Assembly: GCA_007136585.1 (NCBI GenBank)
Contig: SLGR01000231.1
Location: 1 to 16,889 of the forward strand
Length of the DNA stretch: 16,889 bases
Reading direction: 5' to 3'
Source of the DNA: Candidatus Sumerlaeota bacterium
Lineage (GTDB): Bacteria > CG03 > SLGR01
The notes under the pieces are model-generated. The model saw only the letters and a list, made by a program, of their open reading frames with translations, ran no database searches and was not told where the DNA came from. This document shows, piece after piece, positions 8,082 through 14,920 of the stretch (within the stretch, counting starts at the first letter, position 1; the number at the start of each line of letters is the position of its first letter). The position numbers and the translations under genes are program-made.

Positions 8082-8207
8082 ATGGGTAAAACTTCTCCTT
8101 TTGGGCGTTCCGGGGGCAGGGGTATATGGGGCATGGGTATTGACTTTTACCGTAAATTAACTAATTATATTACCGGTTGGATGAGTAGTTTAAGATCCGG
8201 CATTTAA
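8082..8207 (+). CDS. Possible 41-residue ORF in the RRM leader
   Basis: ATG 8082 to TAA 8205-8207 encodes 41 residues. It begins with a Gly/Arg/Ser-rich stretch (about 1-17) and continues with an aromatic, weakly amphipathic half (IDFYRKLTNYITGWM, about 20-34). A modest GGGGTG (8073-8078) lies 3 bases upstream, too close for an ideal ribosome site. It is read from the same predicted transcript as the RRM gene, 24 bases before that start. I recognise no family. It could be a leader peptide, a small protein or a chance frame inside a regulatory leader. Confidence 0.3.
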   Translation: MGKTSPFGRSGGRGIWGMGIDFYRKLTNYITGWMSSLRSGI

Positions 8208-8231
8208 GATGTACGGAGAAGGAGATGAGGA

Positions 8232-8504
8232 ATGAACATCTATGTTGGTAACCTGGCCTGGGGCGTAACAGACGACGACCTTCGCCAGGCTTTTGCGGAG
8301 TTTGGAAAAGTTGATACAGCTAGCGTCATAAAGGATAAATACACAGGCCGTTCCAGAGGGTTCGGTTTCGTGGAAATGCCGGATAATGAAGAAGCTCAGG
8401 CTGCGATCAACGAGCTTAACGGTAAGGATCTGAAAGGACGTGAGGTAAAGGTTAACGAAGCCAAGCCCCGCACCGACAGGCCTCCGAGAAAACCCGGGTA
8501 TTAA
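8232..8504 (+). CDS. RRM-type RNA-binding protein
   Basis: This 90-residue protein starts at ATG 8232, 7 bases after AAGGAG (8219-8224). It is a single RNA recognition motif with RNP2 at 3-8 (IYVGNL) and RNP1 at 42-49 (RGFGFVEM), both with the aromatic residues that stack on RNA bases. The short basic tail is rich in Pro and Arg (about 78-90). Small bacterial RRM proteins of this kind are known from cyanobacteria and many other phyla, where several respond to cold. They probably bind single-stranded RNA in the cytoplasm. The long predicted 5' leader would suit autoregulation or cold control, but that is inference. A very stable hairpin follows the gene. Confidence 0.95.
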   Translation: MNIYVGNLAWGVTDDDLRQAFAEFGKVDTASVIKDKYTGRSRGFGFVEMPDNEEAQAAINELNGKDLKGREVKVNEAKPRTDRPPRKPGY

Positions 8505-8542
8505 GTTAAGTATAATAACTGACTGAAAGACCGGAATATAAT

Positions 8543-8588
8543 ACTGCCGGGCCGCGGTTTAATAATATTAAGCTGCGGCCCGCGCAGT
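8543..8588 (+). terminator. Long hairpin after the RRM gene, probable terminator
   Basis: CGGGCCGC (8548-8555) pairs perfectly with GCGGCCCG (8575-8582). The stem continues inward, with two G-U pairs, to T8563-A8567 around a 3-base loop. It continues outward past one bulged base (C8583) with CTGC (8544-8547) against GCAG (8584-8587) and A8543-T8588. That makes about 21 pairs. Only TTTAAT follows, so it is not a classic rho-independent terminator. It could also protect the 3' end or insulate the polyamine operon. Confidence 0.6.
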
Positions 8589-8638
8589 TTAATAGGAGAT
8601 ACCGGGGCGGTTACAGGCAAAAGAAAGAGTTTAAAAAG

Positions 8639-9670
8639 ATGACGGAAAAAAATAAATCAGAGTTTTTAAAAAAAGAGATCAGGCATTTTGATATAAAATC
8701 GGCTGACGCAAGGCCTTTTATAGCGCAGTTCGGGGATATGGCTTTCCAGGCAAGGAACCTGGCCCGCGCATGTCGGATATACGACAGGATGCTCTCGGAT
8801 ACGGAATGCGCGGTTATACTCTGCCTTGCGGGTTCCATATTCAGCGCCGGGCTGAGAAAAACAGTTTTTGATATGCTTGAGAATAATATGGTCGACGCGG
8901 TAGTCTCCACCGGGGCGGTCATTGTCGATCAGGATTTTTTTGAGGCCCTGGGGTTCAGGCACTACCGGGGTTCTGTAGCGGCAGATGATAATGAACTGAT
9001 GAATCTCTCCATAGACAGGATATACGATACTTATATAGACGAGGACCAGCTCCGGGTATGTGACAGCACTATCAAAGAGATAGCCGATACTCTTGATCCC
9101 CGCCCTTACTCTTCAAGGGAGTTTATAGGTTTTATGGGGGAGTATCTCCGCAGGCGGCAGATAGGGGAGGATTCCCTGGTCCGGATTGCCTGTGAAAAGG
9201 ATATACCTGTATTTGTCCCGGCTTTCTCGGATTCCAGCGCAGGGTTCGGACTGGTGGAACACAGGCACGAGAGGGGTTCCTCGCCGTCGGTCTCTATTGA
9301 TTCGGTAAAGGATTTCCATGAACTTACCAGGATAAAGACAAAGTGCGCCGATACCGCCCTTCTTATGATAGGGGGCGGCGTCCCCAAGAACTTCGCCCAG
9401 GATATAACGGTGGCGGCTGATATAATAGGTCAGGATTCGGGTATGCATAAGTACGCCGTGCAGATAACGGTGGCTGATGAAAGGGACGGGGGGTTGTCGG
9501 GGTCCACGTTGAAGGAGGCTCATTCGTGGGGGAAAGTTGATGAAGGGCAGGAGCAGATGGTCTTTTCTGAAGCCACCGTCGCGCTTCCGCTCCTTGCCTC
9601 CAGCGCCTACCACGGAGGCGCCTGGAAGAACCGCTCCCCGATGCGTCTGAACAGGATATTTACGGAGTAA
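8639..9670 (+). CDS. Deoxyhypusine synthase-like protein (possible homospermidine synthase)
   Basis: This 343-residue protein starts at ATG 8639. The ribosome site is weak (GAAAGAG at 8623-8629), and no other start occurs in frame between 8591 and 8639. It is PF01916-type over its whole length. LAGSIFSAG (63-71) and [10 protein letters not shown] (90-99) fit the NAD-binding parts, GGGVPKNF is at 245-252, and the catalytic lysine is in SWGK (K299), matching human Lys329. Compared with human DHS as recalled, His288 becomes N251 and Asp316 is lost, while Glu323 and Trp327 are kept. Bacteria have no eIF5A, and the next two genes make putrescine. The enzyme therefore probably transfers an aminobutyl group to a small amine, giving homospermidine or a related polyamine. 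Direct modification of another protein is a less likely alternative. Confidence 0.85.
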   Translation: MTEKNKSEFLKKEIRHFDIKSADARPFIAQFGDMAFQARNLARACRIYDRMLSDTECAVILCLAGSIFSAGLRKTVFDMLENNMVDAVVSTGAVIVDQDFFEALGFRHYRGSVAADDNELMNLSIDRIYDTYIDEDQLRVCDSTIKEIADTLDPRPYSSREFIGFMGEYLRRRQIGEDSLVRIACEKDIPVFVPAFSDSSAGFGLVEHRHERGSSPSVSIDSVKDFHELTRIKTKCADTALLMIGGGVPKNFAQDITVAADIIGQDSGMHKYAVQITVADERDGGLSGSTLKEAHSWGKVDEGQEQMVFSEATVALPLLASSAYHGGAWKNRSPMRLNRIFTE

Positions 9671-9674
9671 TAAA

Positions 9675-10220
9675 ATGATACCGGAAAAAGTATTTTTCAC
9701 AAAGGGGGCGGGTATCCACCGCGACAGGCTCGCTTCTTTCGAGATAGCGCTCAGGAACGCCGGGATAGAGAAAAGCAACCTGGTAACGGTCTCCAGTATT
9801 CTTCCGCCCGAGTGCGCGATGGTCTCCAGGGAGAAAGGGCTTCAGGAGCTCCGCCCCGGACAGATAACCTTCTGCGTAATGGCCAGAAACGATACCAACG
9901 AGCCAAACCGTATGATATCGGCGGCTATCGGCGCCGCTGTTCCGAAGAGGAAAACCAATTACGGCTACCTTTCCGAGCATCACGCTTACGGTGAGACCGC
10001 AAAGGCCTCCGGTGAGTACGCTGAGGATCTGGCCGCCACTATGCTTGCCACAACACTGGGAATCCCCTTTGATCCGGAACAGGCCTGGGACGAACGCAAG
10101 CAGGTCTACAGGGCCAGCGGCCATATAATAAAAACAAGAAATATCTGTCAGTCCGCCGCGGGAAACAAGGAAGGACTCTGGACTTCGGTGGTCGCGGCGG
10201 CTGTTTTTCTCCTGCCTTGA
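9675..10220 (+). CDS. pdaD: Pyruvoyl-dependent arginine decarboxylase
   Basis: This 181-residue protein starts at ATG 9675, 4 bases after the previous stop, with CGGAG (9663-9667) as ribosome site. The proenzyme pattern is complete: FFTKGAG (7-13), then [10 protein letters not shown] (36-45). Self-cleavage between S40 and S41 would make a beta chain and an alpha chain with an N-terminal pyruvoyl group. The alpha chain has [11 protein letters not shown] (97-107) and [11 protein letters not shown] (114-124), as in archaeal and chlamydial enzymes. It converts arginine to agmatine and CO2 without pyridoxal phosphate, in the cytoplasm. Its stop overlaps the agmatinase start by 3 bases (TTGA), so the two are almost certainly made together. 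Length is slightly above the archaeal type (about 165). Confidence 0.93.
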   Translation: MIPEKVFFTKGAGIHRDRLASFEIALRNAGIEKSNLVTVSSILPPECAMVSREKGLQELRPGQITFCVMARNDTNEPNRMISAAIGAAVPKRKTNYGYLSEHHAYGETAKASGEYAEDLAATMLATTLGIPFDPEQAWDERKQVYRASGHIIKTRNICQSAAGNKEGLWTSVVAAAVFLLP

Positions 10221-11077
10221 AACACAGACGTGATTTCGGGGACCTTCCGGAAGAGTTCACTTCCCGGCAGGGTTCCTCCATAGCGGTTATTCCCGTTCCT
10301 TTTGAAAGGTCAAGTTCCTGGATGAAGGGCTCCTCCCGGGGCCCGTCTGCGGTAATAAAGGCCTCGGCCAATATGGAGCTTTACGACATACCCACGGGAA
10401 CCGAGGCCTATAAAAAAGGCATATACACCGCCCCTGACGTGACTTCGGATAACCCGAAGGATATGATAGAGAACCTTTCCCTGGAGGTTTCCCGGTTTAT
10501 TAAGGAGGGTAAGTTTGTCGCTGTAATAGGCGGGGAGCATACCGTTTCGGTGGGGATCGCCCGGGCGATGAAGGAAGTATTCGGAAGTTTCTCCATCCTT
10601 CATCTGGACGCCCATTCCGACCTTCGCGAAGAGTACGAAGGGGACAGGTTCTCCCATGCCTGCGCCGTATCAAGGATGAGGGAGTATACCGGTGATATAG
10701 TATCCGCGGGTATCAGGAGCATGGATTCCTCGGAGGTTGAGCGTCTGGATAAGGAGAGGGTTTTCTTCGCCCGCGATATTTATAACTCAGACTCCTGGAT
10801 GGACGAAATTGTTGAAATGTTAGGGGAGAATGTTTTTTTAAATATTGACCTTGATGTGCTTGACCCCTCTCAAATGCCTTCGACCGGGACCCCGGAACCG
10901 GGGGGGCTGACCTGGTATGATATCACCGCACTTGCGGAGAAAGTTTCCGCTTCCAGGAATATAGCGGCCGTTGATGCTGTGGAGCTCAGGCCCGACAGGA
11001 GGAATCCGGCCCCGGATTTTCTGGCGGCAAAGCTGCTCTACAGGGTAATGAGCCTGAAGTTTGCTGAAATAGATTAA
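10217..11077 (+). CDS. speB: Agmatinase (ureohydrolase family)
   Basis: This 286-residue protein starts at TTG 10217 inside the decarboxylase stop (TTGA). The next in-frame Met is at residue 36, inside the conserved fold, so the TTG is favoured and translation is probably coupled. All binuclear manganese motifs of the arginase/agmatinase family are present: GGEH (H108), HLDAHSDLR (D131, H133, D135) and [10 protein letters not shown] (D211, D213). [11 protein letters not shown] (221-231) follows. It should hydrolyse agmatine to putrescine and urea. Guanidinobutyrase or formiminoglutamase activity is possible from sequence alone, but the overlapping arginine decarboxylase argues for agmatine. 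Its TAA overlaps the stop of the convergent gene by 3 to 4 bases. Confidence 0.93.
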   Translation: MKHRRDFGDLPEEFTSRQGSSIAVIPVPFERSSSWMKGSSRGPSAVIKASANMELYDIPTGTEAYKKGIYTAPDVTSDNPKDMIENLSLEVSRFIKEGKFVAVIGGEHTVSVGIARAMKEVFGSFSILHLDAHSDLREEYEGDRFSHACAVSRMREYTGDIVSAGIRSMDSSEVERLDKERVFFARDIYNSDSWMDEIVEMLGENVFLNIDLDVLDPSQMPSTGTPEPGGLTWYDITALAEKVSASRNIAAVDAVELRPDRRNPAPDFLAAKLLYRVMSLKFAEID

Positions 11078-12828
11078 AGAACTTCAATCTCAGTACCCGC
11101 CTGCCATTTTTGTTTACTCAGCTTTTTAAGGGTTTTAAAACTTTTCCTTATCTTTCCGGACTCGAGAAGCGTCTTGTCTGAGTCTATGGTCAGGGTCACT
11201 TTATCCTCACCCTGACGCTGTAAAACAGAGGCGGCAAGAAGGGCTTTCTCAATCCCGTCCCCTCTTCCGAAGTTCCACACTTCGTCCGGCTGGGCTAACC
11301 TGGTCTCTCCCGGGTATATGGAGGAGTTTTCCATCTCGTCAAGGGTATCAAATATATCCCCGGATTTTTTACCCTTCAGGCAGAAGTATGATACCGGGTT
11401 CCTCCGGAAAGCCGCCTTGAGGAAGGGAAGGGGCGAGGTCTTTTCAAGATCCCTGAAAGCATAGAAAGCAAGCTCGGCGGTGCTGTTTTCCCCCCTGAGC
11501 TTTCTAATTTCTTCTATTACCTCTTCCCGGGACATGGAAACATTTAACTCCGGGGCTGCTCCGGGGATGAACTTTTTTTCTGGAGAGGGGAGCCTCGGGA
11601 CGGTTAAACAGAAACTCTTTAGAGAACTTATGAATTTATCAGTATTAATGCAGTCTGTTTCCAGTTTACTCTTCAGCAGGGAGGCGTCTTTTTCATTCGA
11701 CAGGTCTATCTTGCGGGTCTCCAGAAGCTCCTCTATGCTGTTTAAGGTTATCCGCCCGGGCATAGGGGAGTGATGGAACTCCTCGGGGTCCACCTCTTCT
11801 ATGAGACGCTGCCTGGTGGAGTCTGATAAAGTAAAAGGTTTTCTTGATTCGTATTCAAAGAGTCTCTCCAGACCGATGTAGTGTTTTTTCCCCTGAATTT
11901 CGCAGATTACCTGCAGGCACTTGTGGAGCTCGGGGTCAGAGCGAAGGAACCCGGTAAAGACCGCCGGATCAAGTTTTGTTCTCAGGAACCTGCCCAGCTT
12001 CTCCCTGAACCTCAGGTATCGTTCGGATGATATGGTTGCTTCCGGGTACAGCGTATGTATATACCCGCTCCGGTGAGAGATTATGGTCACTTTCTCGTTT
12101 TCCAGGGCCCGCCTGGCTTTCATTGATATAGGTGTTCCGTTGAACCACATATTTCTTGTTACTATACGCCTGTTGTTTGTGAGAAGTCCGTTGCCTGTAT
12201 CAACGTAGTTCTGGGAGTGCAGGGGCGTGGCGGTAAGGTATATATCCTCCAGGGGTATGCGGGCCACTATAAAAAGGGCTGCCGCGTAGAGTGTCGAGAG
12301 AGAGACGCACTCTCCCGCCCCGGTGCTGTACCCCTGCCTGTACCTGAAGGCGTCCATCGCCTCTACGGTCTCTGTCTTCCAGTACGGAATTATATCCTCA
12401 TCATAGCTGTCAAGTCCGAAATGGGTGCGGATATCTATATCAAAGTAATACTTGTCACCCTCGTACCCGAAAAGGGCGTTGGAGCTTTTTAACTTTTCGG
12501 GGTCTATAAACTTTCTGAACCTTTCAAGTTCACCGGATTTTGAGGTAAGCCCCCAGGTCTCCAGGTCAAGGTTGAATTTGTAATGGTCCATAATATACTG
12601 TTTGAGGCGCATAACCCTTGACCTGGGAGATTTTTTTTCCATTCCCCGGAAAAACGGGTCTTTTCTCCACTCCCAGATAAGAGGAGACATTATGTTGGAC
12701 AGAACCAGGGAGTAGAGGAGTCGCGGGAATACAAATATCTCCATATCCGAGAGTGTAACGGCAGAGCTAAGCTCCTGTCCGGATATTTCTGTCCCTGCCC
12801 CTGCTTTGAAATTGCCTTTGAAACTCAT
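11074..12828 (-). CDS. Transglutaminase-like protein of unknown function
   Basis: This protein has about 584 residues from ATG 12826-12828. A GTG at 12874-12876 would add 16 hydrophobic residues but would overlap rlmN by 32 bases; neither start has a Shine-Dalgarno site. The central part looks like a transglutaminase/protease fold: GECVSLSTLYAAAL contains a candidate nucleophile (C174), and LTATPLHSQNYVD supplies the histidine and aspartate (H204, D210). A conserved-looking TNNRRIVTRNMW stretch follows. The N-terminal part (about 1-150) and the charged C-terminal part (about 300-584) match nothing I know. No signal peptide is evident from the chosen start. The upstream GTG version would begin with a possible membrane helix, which would place the protein at the membrane. 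It lies between agmatinase and rlmN, with no clear partner. Confidence 0.72.
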   Translation of the reverse strand: MSFKGNFKAGAGTEISGQELSSAVTLSDMEIFVFPRLLYSLVLSNIMSPLIWEWRKDPFFRGMEKKSPRSRVMRLKQYIMDHYKFNLDLETWGLTSKSGELERFRKFIDPEKLKSSNALFGYEGDKYYFDIDIRTHFGLDSYDEDIIPYWKTETVEAMDAFRYRQGYSTGAGECVSLSTLYAAALFIVARIPLEDIYLTATPLHSQNYVDTGNGLLTNNRRIVTRNMWFNGTPISMKARRALENEKVTIISHRSGYIHTLYPEATISSERYLRFREKLGRFLRTKLDPAVFTGFLRSDPELHKCLQVICEIQGKKHYIGLERLFEYESRKPFTLSDSTRQRLIEEVDPEEFHHSPMPGRITLNSIEELLETRKIDLSNEKDASLLKSKLETDCINTDKFISSLKSFCLTVPRLPSPEKKFIPGAAPELNVSMSREEVIEEIRKLRGENSTAELAFYAFRDLEKTSPLPFLKAAFRRNPVSYFCLKGKKSGDIFDTLDEMENSSIYPGETRLAQPDEVWNFGRGDGIEKALLAASVLQRQGEDKVTLTIDSDKTLLESGKIRKSFKTLKKLSKQKWQAGTEIEVL

Positions 12829-12833
12829 ATAAT
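12806..12833 (+). promoter_or_regulatory. Promoter of rlmN
   Basis: TTGAAA (12806-12811) and a perfect TATAAT (12828-12833) are 16 bases apart. Transcription would start near 12840, only about 5 bases before the rlmN ATG at 12845. The box lies over the start of the minus-strand transglutaminase-like gene. Confidence 0.55.
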
Positions 12834-12844
12834 AAAAAAACAAG

Positions 12845-13900
12845 ATGAAGAGCCAAAAGTCAAGTTCTAAGGCCACCCGGCCTAATATACTGGGTATGAC
12901 AGCCCCCGGGTTTGCCCGGATACTGGAGGGTTTGGGGTTCCGCCCTTTCCGCGCCGGTCAGGTATTTGAATGGGTTTACCGTAAGAAAGTTCTAAGTTTC
13001 GGGGATATGAGTAACATTTCTCTGAAACTCCGAAAGGAACTTGAGGAAAACTTCACCCTCTCAATTCCGGAAATAATCAGGCGGGAGAAATCCTCGGACG
13101 GCACTGTAAAGTACCTTATTGAGATGGGAGACGGGGAGAAGGTTGAATCGGCTCTCATACCCCACGGAAGGCGCCTTACTCTCTGTCTATCCACCCAGGC
13201 CGGGTGCAGGTTCGGATGCCTCTTCTGCGCCAGCGGGGCTTCGGGGTTCGGCAGAAACCTTGAAGCATATGAAATAACCGGGCAGTACCTTGCCGTCTCG
13301 GGCTCCTGCGGAAGAAGGATAACAAATATAGTTTTTATGGGTGTGGGGGAGCCCCTGGATAACTTTGAAGCCCTGATGACCGCGGTTGATGTATTGAGTG
13401 ATCCCGCCGGCCCGGCCCTGGGTAAGCGGAAAATATCCGTTTCAACCTGCGGTATAGCGCCGGGTATAAGGGAGCTTACCCGGATAAACCCCGGGATAGG
13501 TCTCTCTGTCTCGCTTCACAGCGCCGATCCTGAGAAAAGAAAAGTTCTGGTCCCCGTAACCCGTAAATACCCTCTCAAAGAGCTTAAAGAGGCTCTGAGG
13601 GAGTTTACGGGGAAATGTCGATACCCTGTGAGCCTGGAATATATACTTATATCAGGTTTTAACGTACTTCCGGAAGACGGCGCTAAACTCGCCGATTTCT
13701 GCAAAGGTATAAGGGCCAAGGTCAACCTTATACCCTGCAACCCTTCTTCCGTAAAAAAATTTACACCTCCGGATGAGAAAGAACTTGCAGGGTTCCTTTC
13801 AGAGCTGGACCGGCGGGGGATTTTTTACAGTATGCGCCGCCCGCGGGGAAGGGATATATCCGCGGCCTGCGGCCAGTTGAGATACCGTGCGGGAAGTTGA
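12845..13900 (+). CDS. rlmN: Dual-specificity rRNA/tRNA adenine-C2 methyltransferase RlmN
   Basis: This 351-residue protein starts at ATG 12845, with ATG 12896 (residue 18) as a poorer alternative since it lies inside the conserved ILGMTAPGF start. GFRPFRAGQVFEWVY (31-45) is the RlmN N-terminal substrate-binding helix region. TLCLSTQAGCRFGCLFC carries the accessory C114 and the radical SAM cluster C121, C125 and C128. GVGEPLDN, SVSTCG and SLHSADPEKR follow, and the methyl-carrying cysteine is in ISAACGQL (C342). It should methylate C2 of A2503 in 23S rRNA and A37 in some tRNAs, using two SAM molecules through a methyl-cysteine intermediate. Cfr is an alternative, but the GQL ending and general pattern fit RlmN. 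No Shine-Dalgarno site is present and the leader is very short. Confidence 0.94.
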   Translation: MKSQKSSSKATRPNILGMTAPGFARILEGLGFRPFRAGQVFEWVYRKKVLSFGDMSNISLKLRKELEENFTLSIPEIIRREKSSDGTVKYLIEMGDGEKVESALIPHGRRLTLCLSTQAGCRFGCLFCASGASGFGRNLEAYEITGQYLAVSGSCGRRITNIVFMGVGEPLDNFEALMTAVDVLSDPAGPALGKRKISVSTCGIAPGIRELTRINPGIGLSVSLHSADPEKRKVLVPVTRKYPLKELKEALREFTGKCRYPVSLEYILISGFNVLPEDGAKLADFCKGIRAKVNLIPCNPSSVKKFTPPDEKELAGFLSELDRRGIFYSMRRPRGRDISAACGQLRYRAGS

Positions 13901-13962
13901 TATATGAGGTTATAGAGGATCCTAAAGAGCCCGTAACCCCGGTTTCGGAGAAGATTTTACTT

Positions 13963-13991
13963 TTGATATTGGCGGGTATTTAAGTTATAAT
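13963..13991 (+). promoter_or_regulatory. Near-consensus promoter of the radical SAM operon
   Basis: TTGATA (13963-13968) and TATAAT (13986-13991) are separated by the ideal 17 bases. This is the best promoter in the window. It lies between rlmN and the first radical SAM gene. The transcript would start near 13998, giving a leader of about 77 bases with GGGAGG at 14062-14067. Confidence 0.72.
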
Positions 13992-14015
13992 AACCGGCAC
14001 TGCGCCCGGCCGGAG

Positions 14016-14078
14016 ATGAGAGTGTCGTTCCGTCTCAATAAAGGGGCATGGAAGGCGTTCCGGGAGGTTAAAAGTTGA
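14016..14078 (+). CDS. Possible 20-residue leader peptide before the radical SAM operon
   Basis: ATG 14016 to TGA 14076-14078 encodes MRVSFRLNKGAWKAFREVKS. Its stop overlaps the TTG start of the radical SAM gene (TTGA), like the other coupled junctions in this operon. CGGAG abuts the ATG, which is too close for an efficient ribosome site. It is short, basic and has no Cys, so it does not look like a typical radical-SAM-modified precursor. It may be a chance frame. Confidence 0.2.
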   Translation: MRVSFRLNKGAWKAFREVKS

Positions 14079-14920
14079 GAGAAAAAATCAGTTTTGTCTG
14101 GGATATACATTACAGCTGTAACTTCAGGTGTCCTTTCTGCTGGTTCAACGGTAAATGGGCGGAGATGGAGAAACTCAACAGGTATATGCCTCCTGAAGAA
14201 CTCGAAGAACACTGGAGACGTATATATAATCTTTACGGGGAATCACATATTATGATAACCGGAGGAGAGCCGGGCTTATACCCTGAGTTTATCGGGCTTA
14301 TTGAAAGGCTGTCGTCTATGCACACAGTTAAGATAACCAGCCAGCTTTCCGGGGATATGTACAGTTTTGCGCGAAGAGTAGACCCTGAAAGGGTGGTCCT
14401 CGATATGAATTTTCATCCTATGGAATCAAAGCTGGAACCTTTCATAAGGAAAGTGCTTGTTCTGAAAAAGCACGGTTTTTCCGGAGGGGTATGCTACCTG
14501 GCCTACCCGCCCCAGATGGATAAAATAGAGTATTACCGGGAGAAATTTGAGGAGAACGGGATAGGTTTTGCCCTGGCGGCATTCTGGGGAAGTTACGACG
14601 GCAGGGAATACCCTATGGCCTATACTGACCGGGAGAGAGAAATGATAGCCCCTTACATAGGCGACTCTGACAGGATAAAATATCACCTTGAGGGGAAGAA
14701 GACCAGAGGTAAGCTCTGCCGGGCGGGGTACTGTTACGCCTCCATAAAAGCTGACGGTACGGTTACAAGGTGCGGCCCTTTAAGCGATAAGCCTATGGGT
14801 AATTTTTTTGAGAGCGATTTCCGGCTCCTTGAGAGCCCCGAACCCTGCGTGGCGGAACTCTGTCCCTGTGATGAGTATGTATGGCTGGTTGAATCGGATA
14901 AGGGTTCTGTCCTGTCGTGA
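14075..14920 (+). CDS. Radical SAM protein with C-terminal cysteine-rich (SPASM/twitch-like) region
   Basis: This 281-residue protein starts at TTG 14075, 7 bases after GGGAGG. An in-frame stop at 14069-14071 rules out any earlier start, and the next Met is past the iron-sulfur motif. The radical SAM cluster is CNFRCPFC (C15, C19, C22), followed by MITGGEPGLYP (60-70) for SAM binding. After the barrel come about six further cysteines in KLCRAGYCYA, TVTRCGPL and EPCVAELCPCDEY (about 213-267). That resembles the auxiliary-cluster region of SPASM or twitch enzymes, which modify peptides, proteins or sugars. The substrate is unknown. It is the first gene of an operon whose second start overlaps its stop by 4 bases. 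Confidence 0.88.
   Translation: MREKISFVWDIHYSCNFRCPFCWFNGKWAEMEKLNRYMPPEELEEHWRRIYNLYGESHIMITGGEPGLYPEFIGLIERLSSMHTVKITSQLSGDMYSFARRVDPERVVLDMNFHPMESKLEPFIRKVLVLKKHGFSGGVCYLAYPPQMDKIEYYREKFEENGIGFALAAFWGSYDGREYPMAYTDREREMIAPYIGDSDRIKYHLEGKKTRGKLCRAGYCYASIKADGTVTRCGPLSDKPMGNFFESDFRLLESPEPCVAELCPCDEYVWLVESDKGSVLS

Noticed and set aside
8511-8516. TATAAT just after the RRM stop
   Set aside because: No -35-like sequence occurs 16-18 bases upstream; probably an AT-rich chance match.
9113-9778. Open frame of 221 codons on the minus strand across the DHS-like gene
   Set aside because: It is antisense to a gene with clear family motifs and shows no recognisable domain. Long antisense frames are expected with this codon use.
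9660-10124. Open frame of 154 codons on the minus strand across the arginine decarboxylase gene
   Set aside because: It lies opposite a complete, well-conserved decarboxylase, has no known motif and no supporting ribosome site that I could see.
13901-13962. AACCCCGGTT palindrome after rlmN as terminator or operator
   Set aside because: The palindrome has no loop and no T tract. No second copy was seen nearby.
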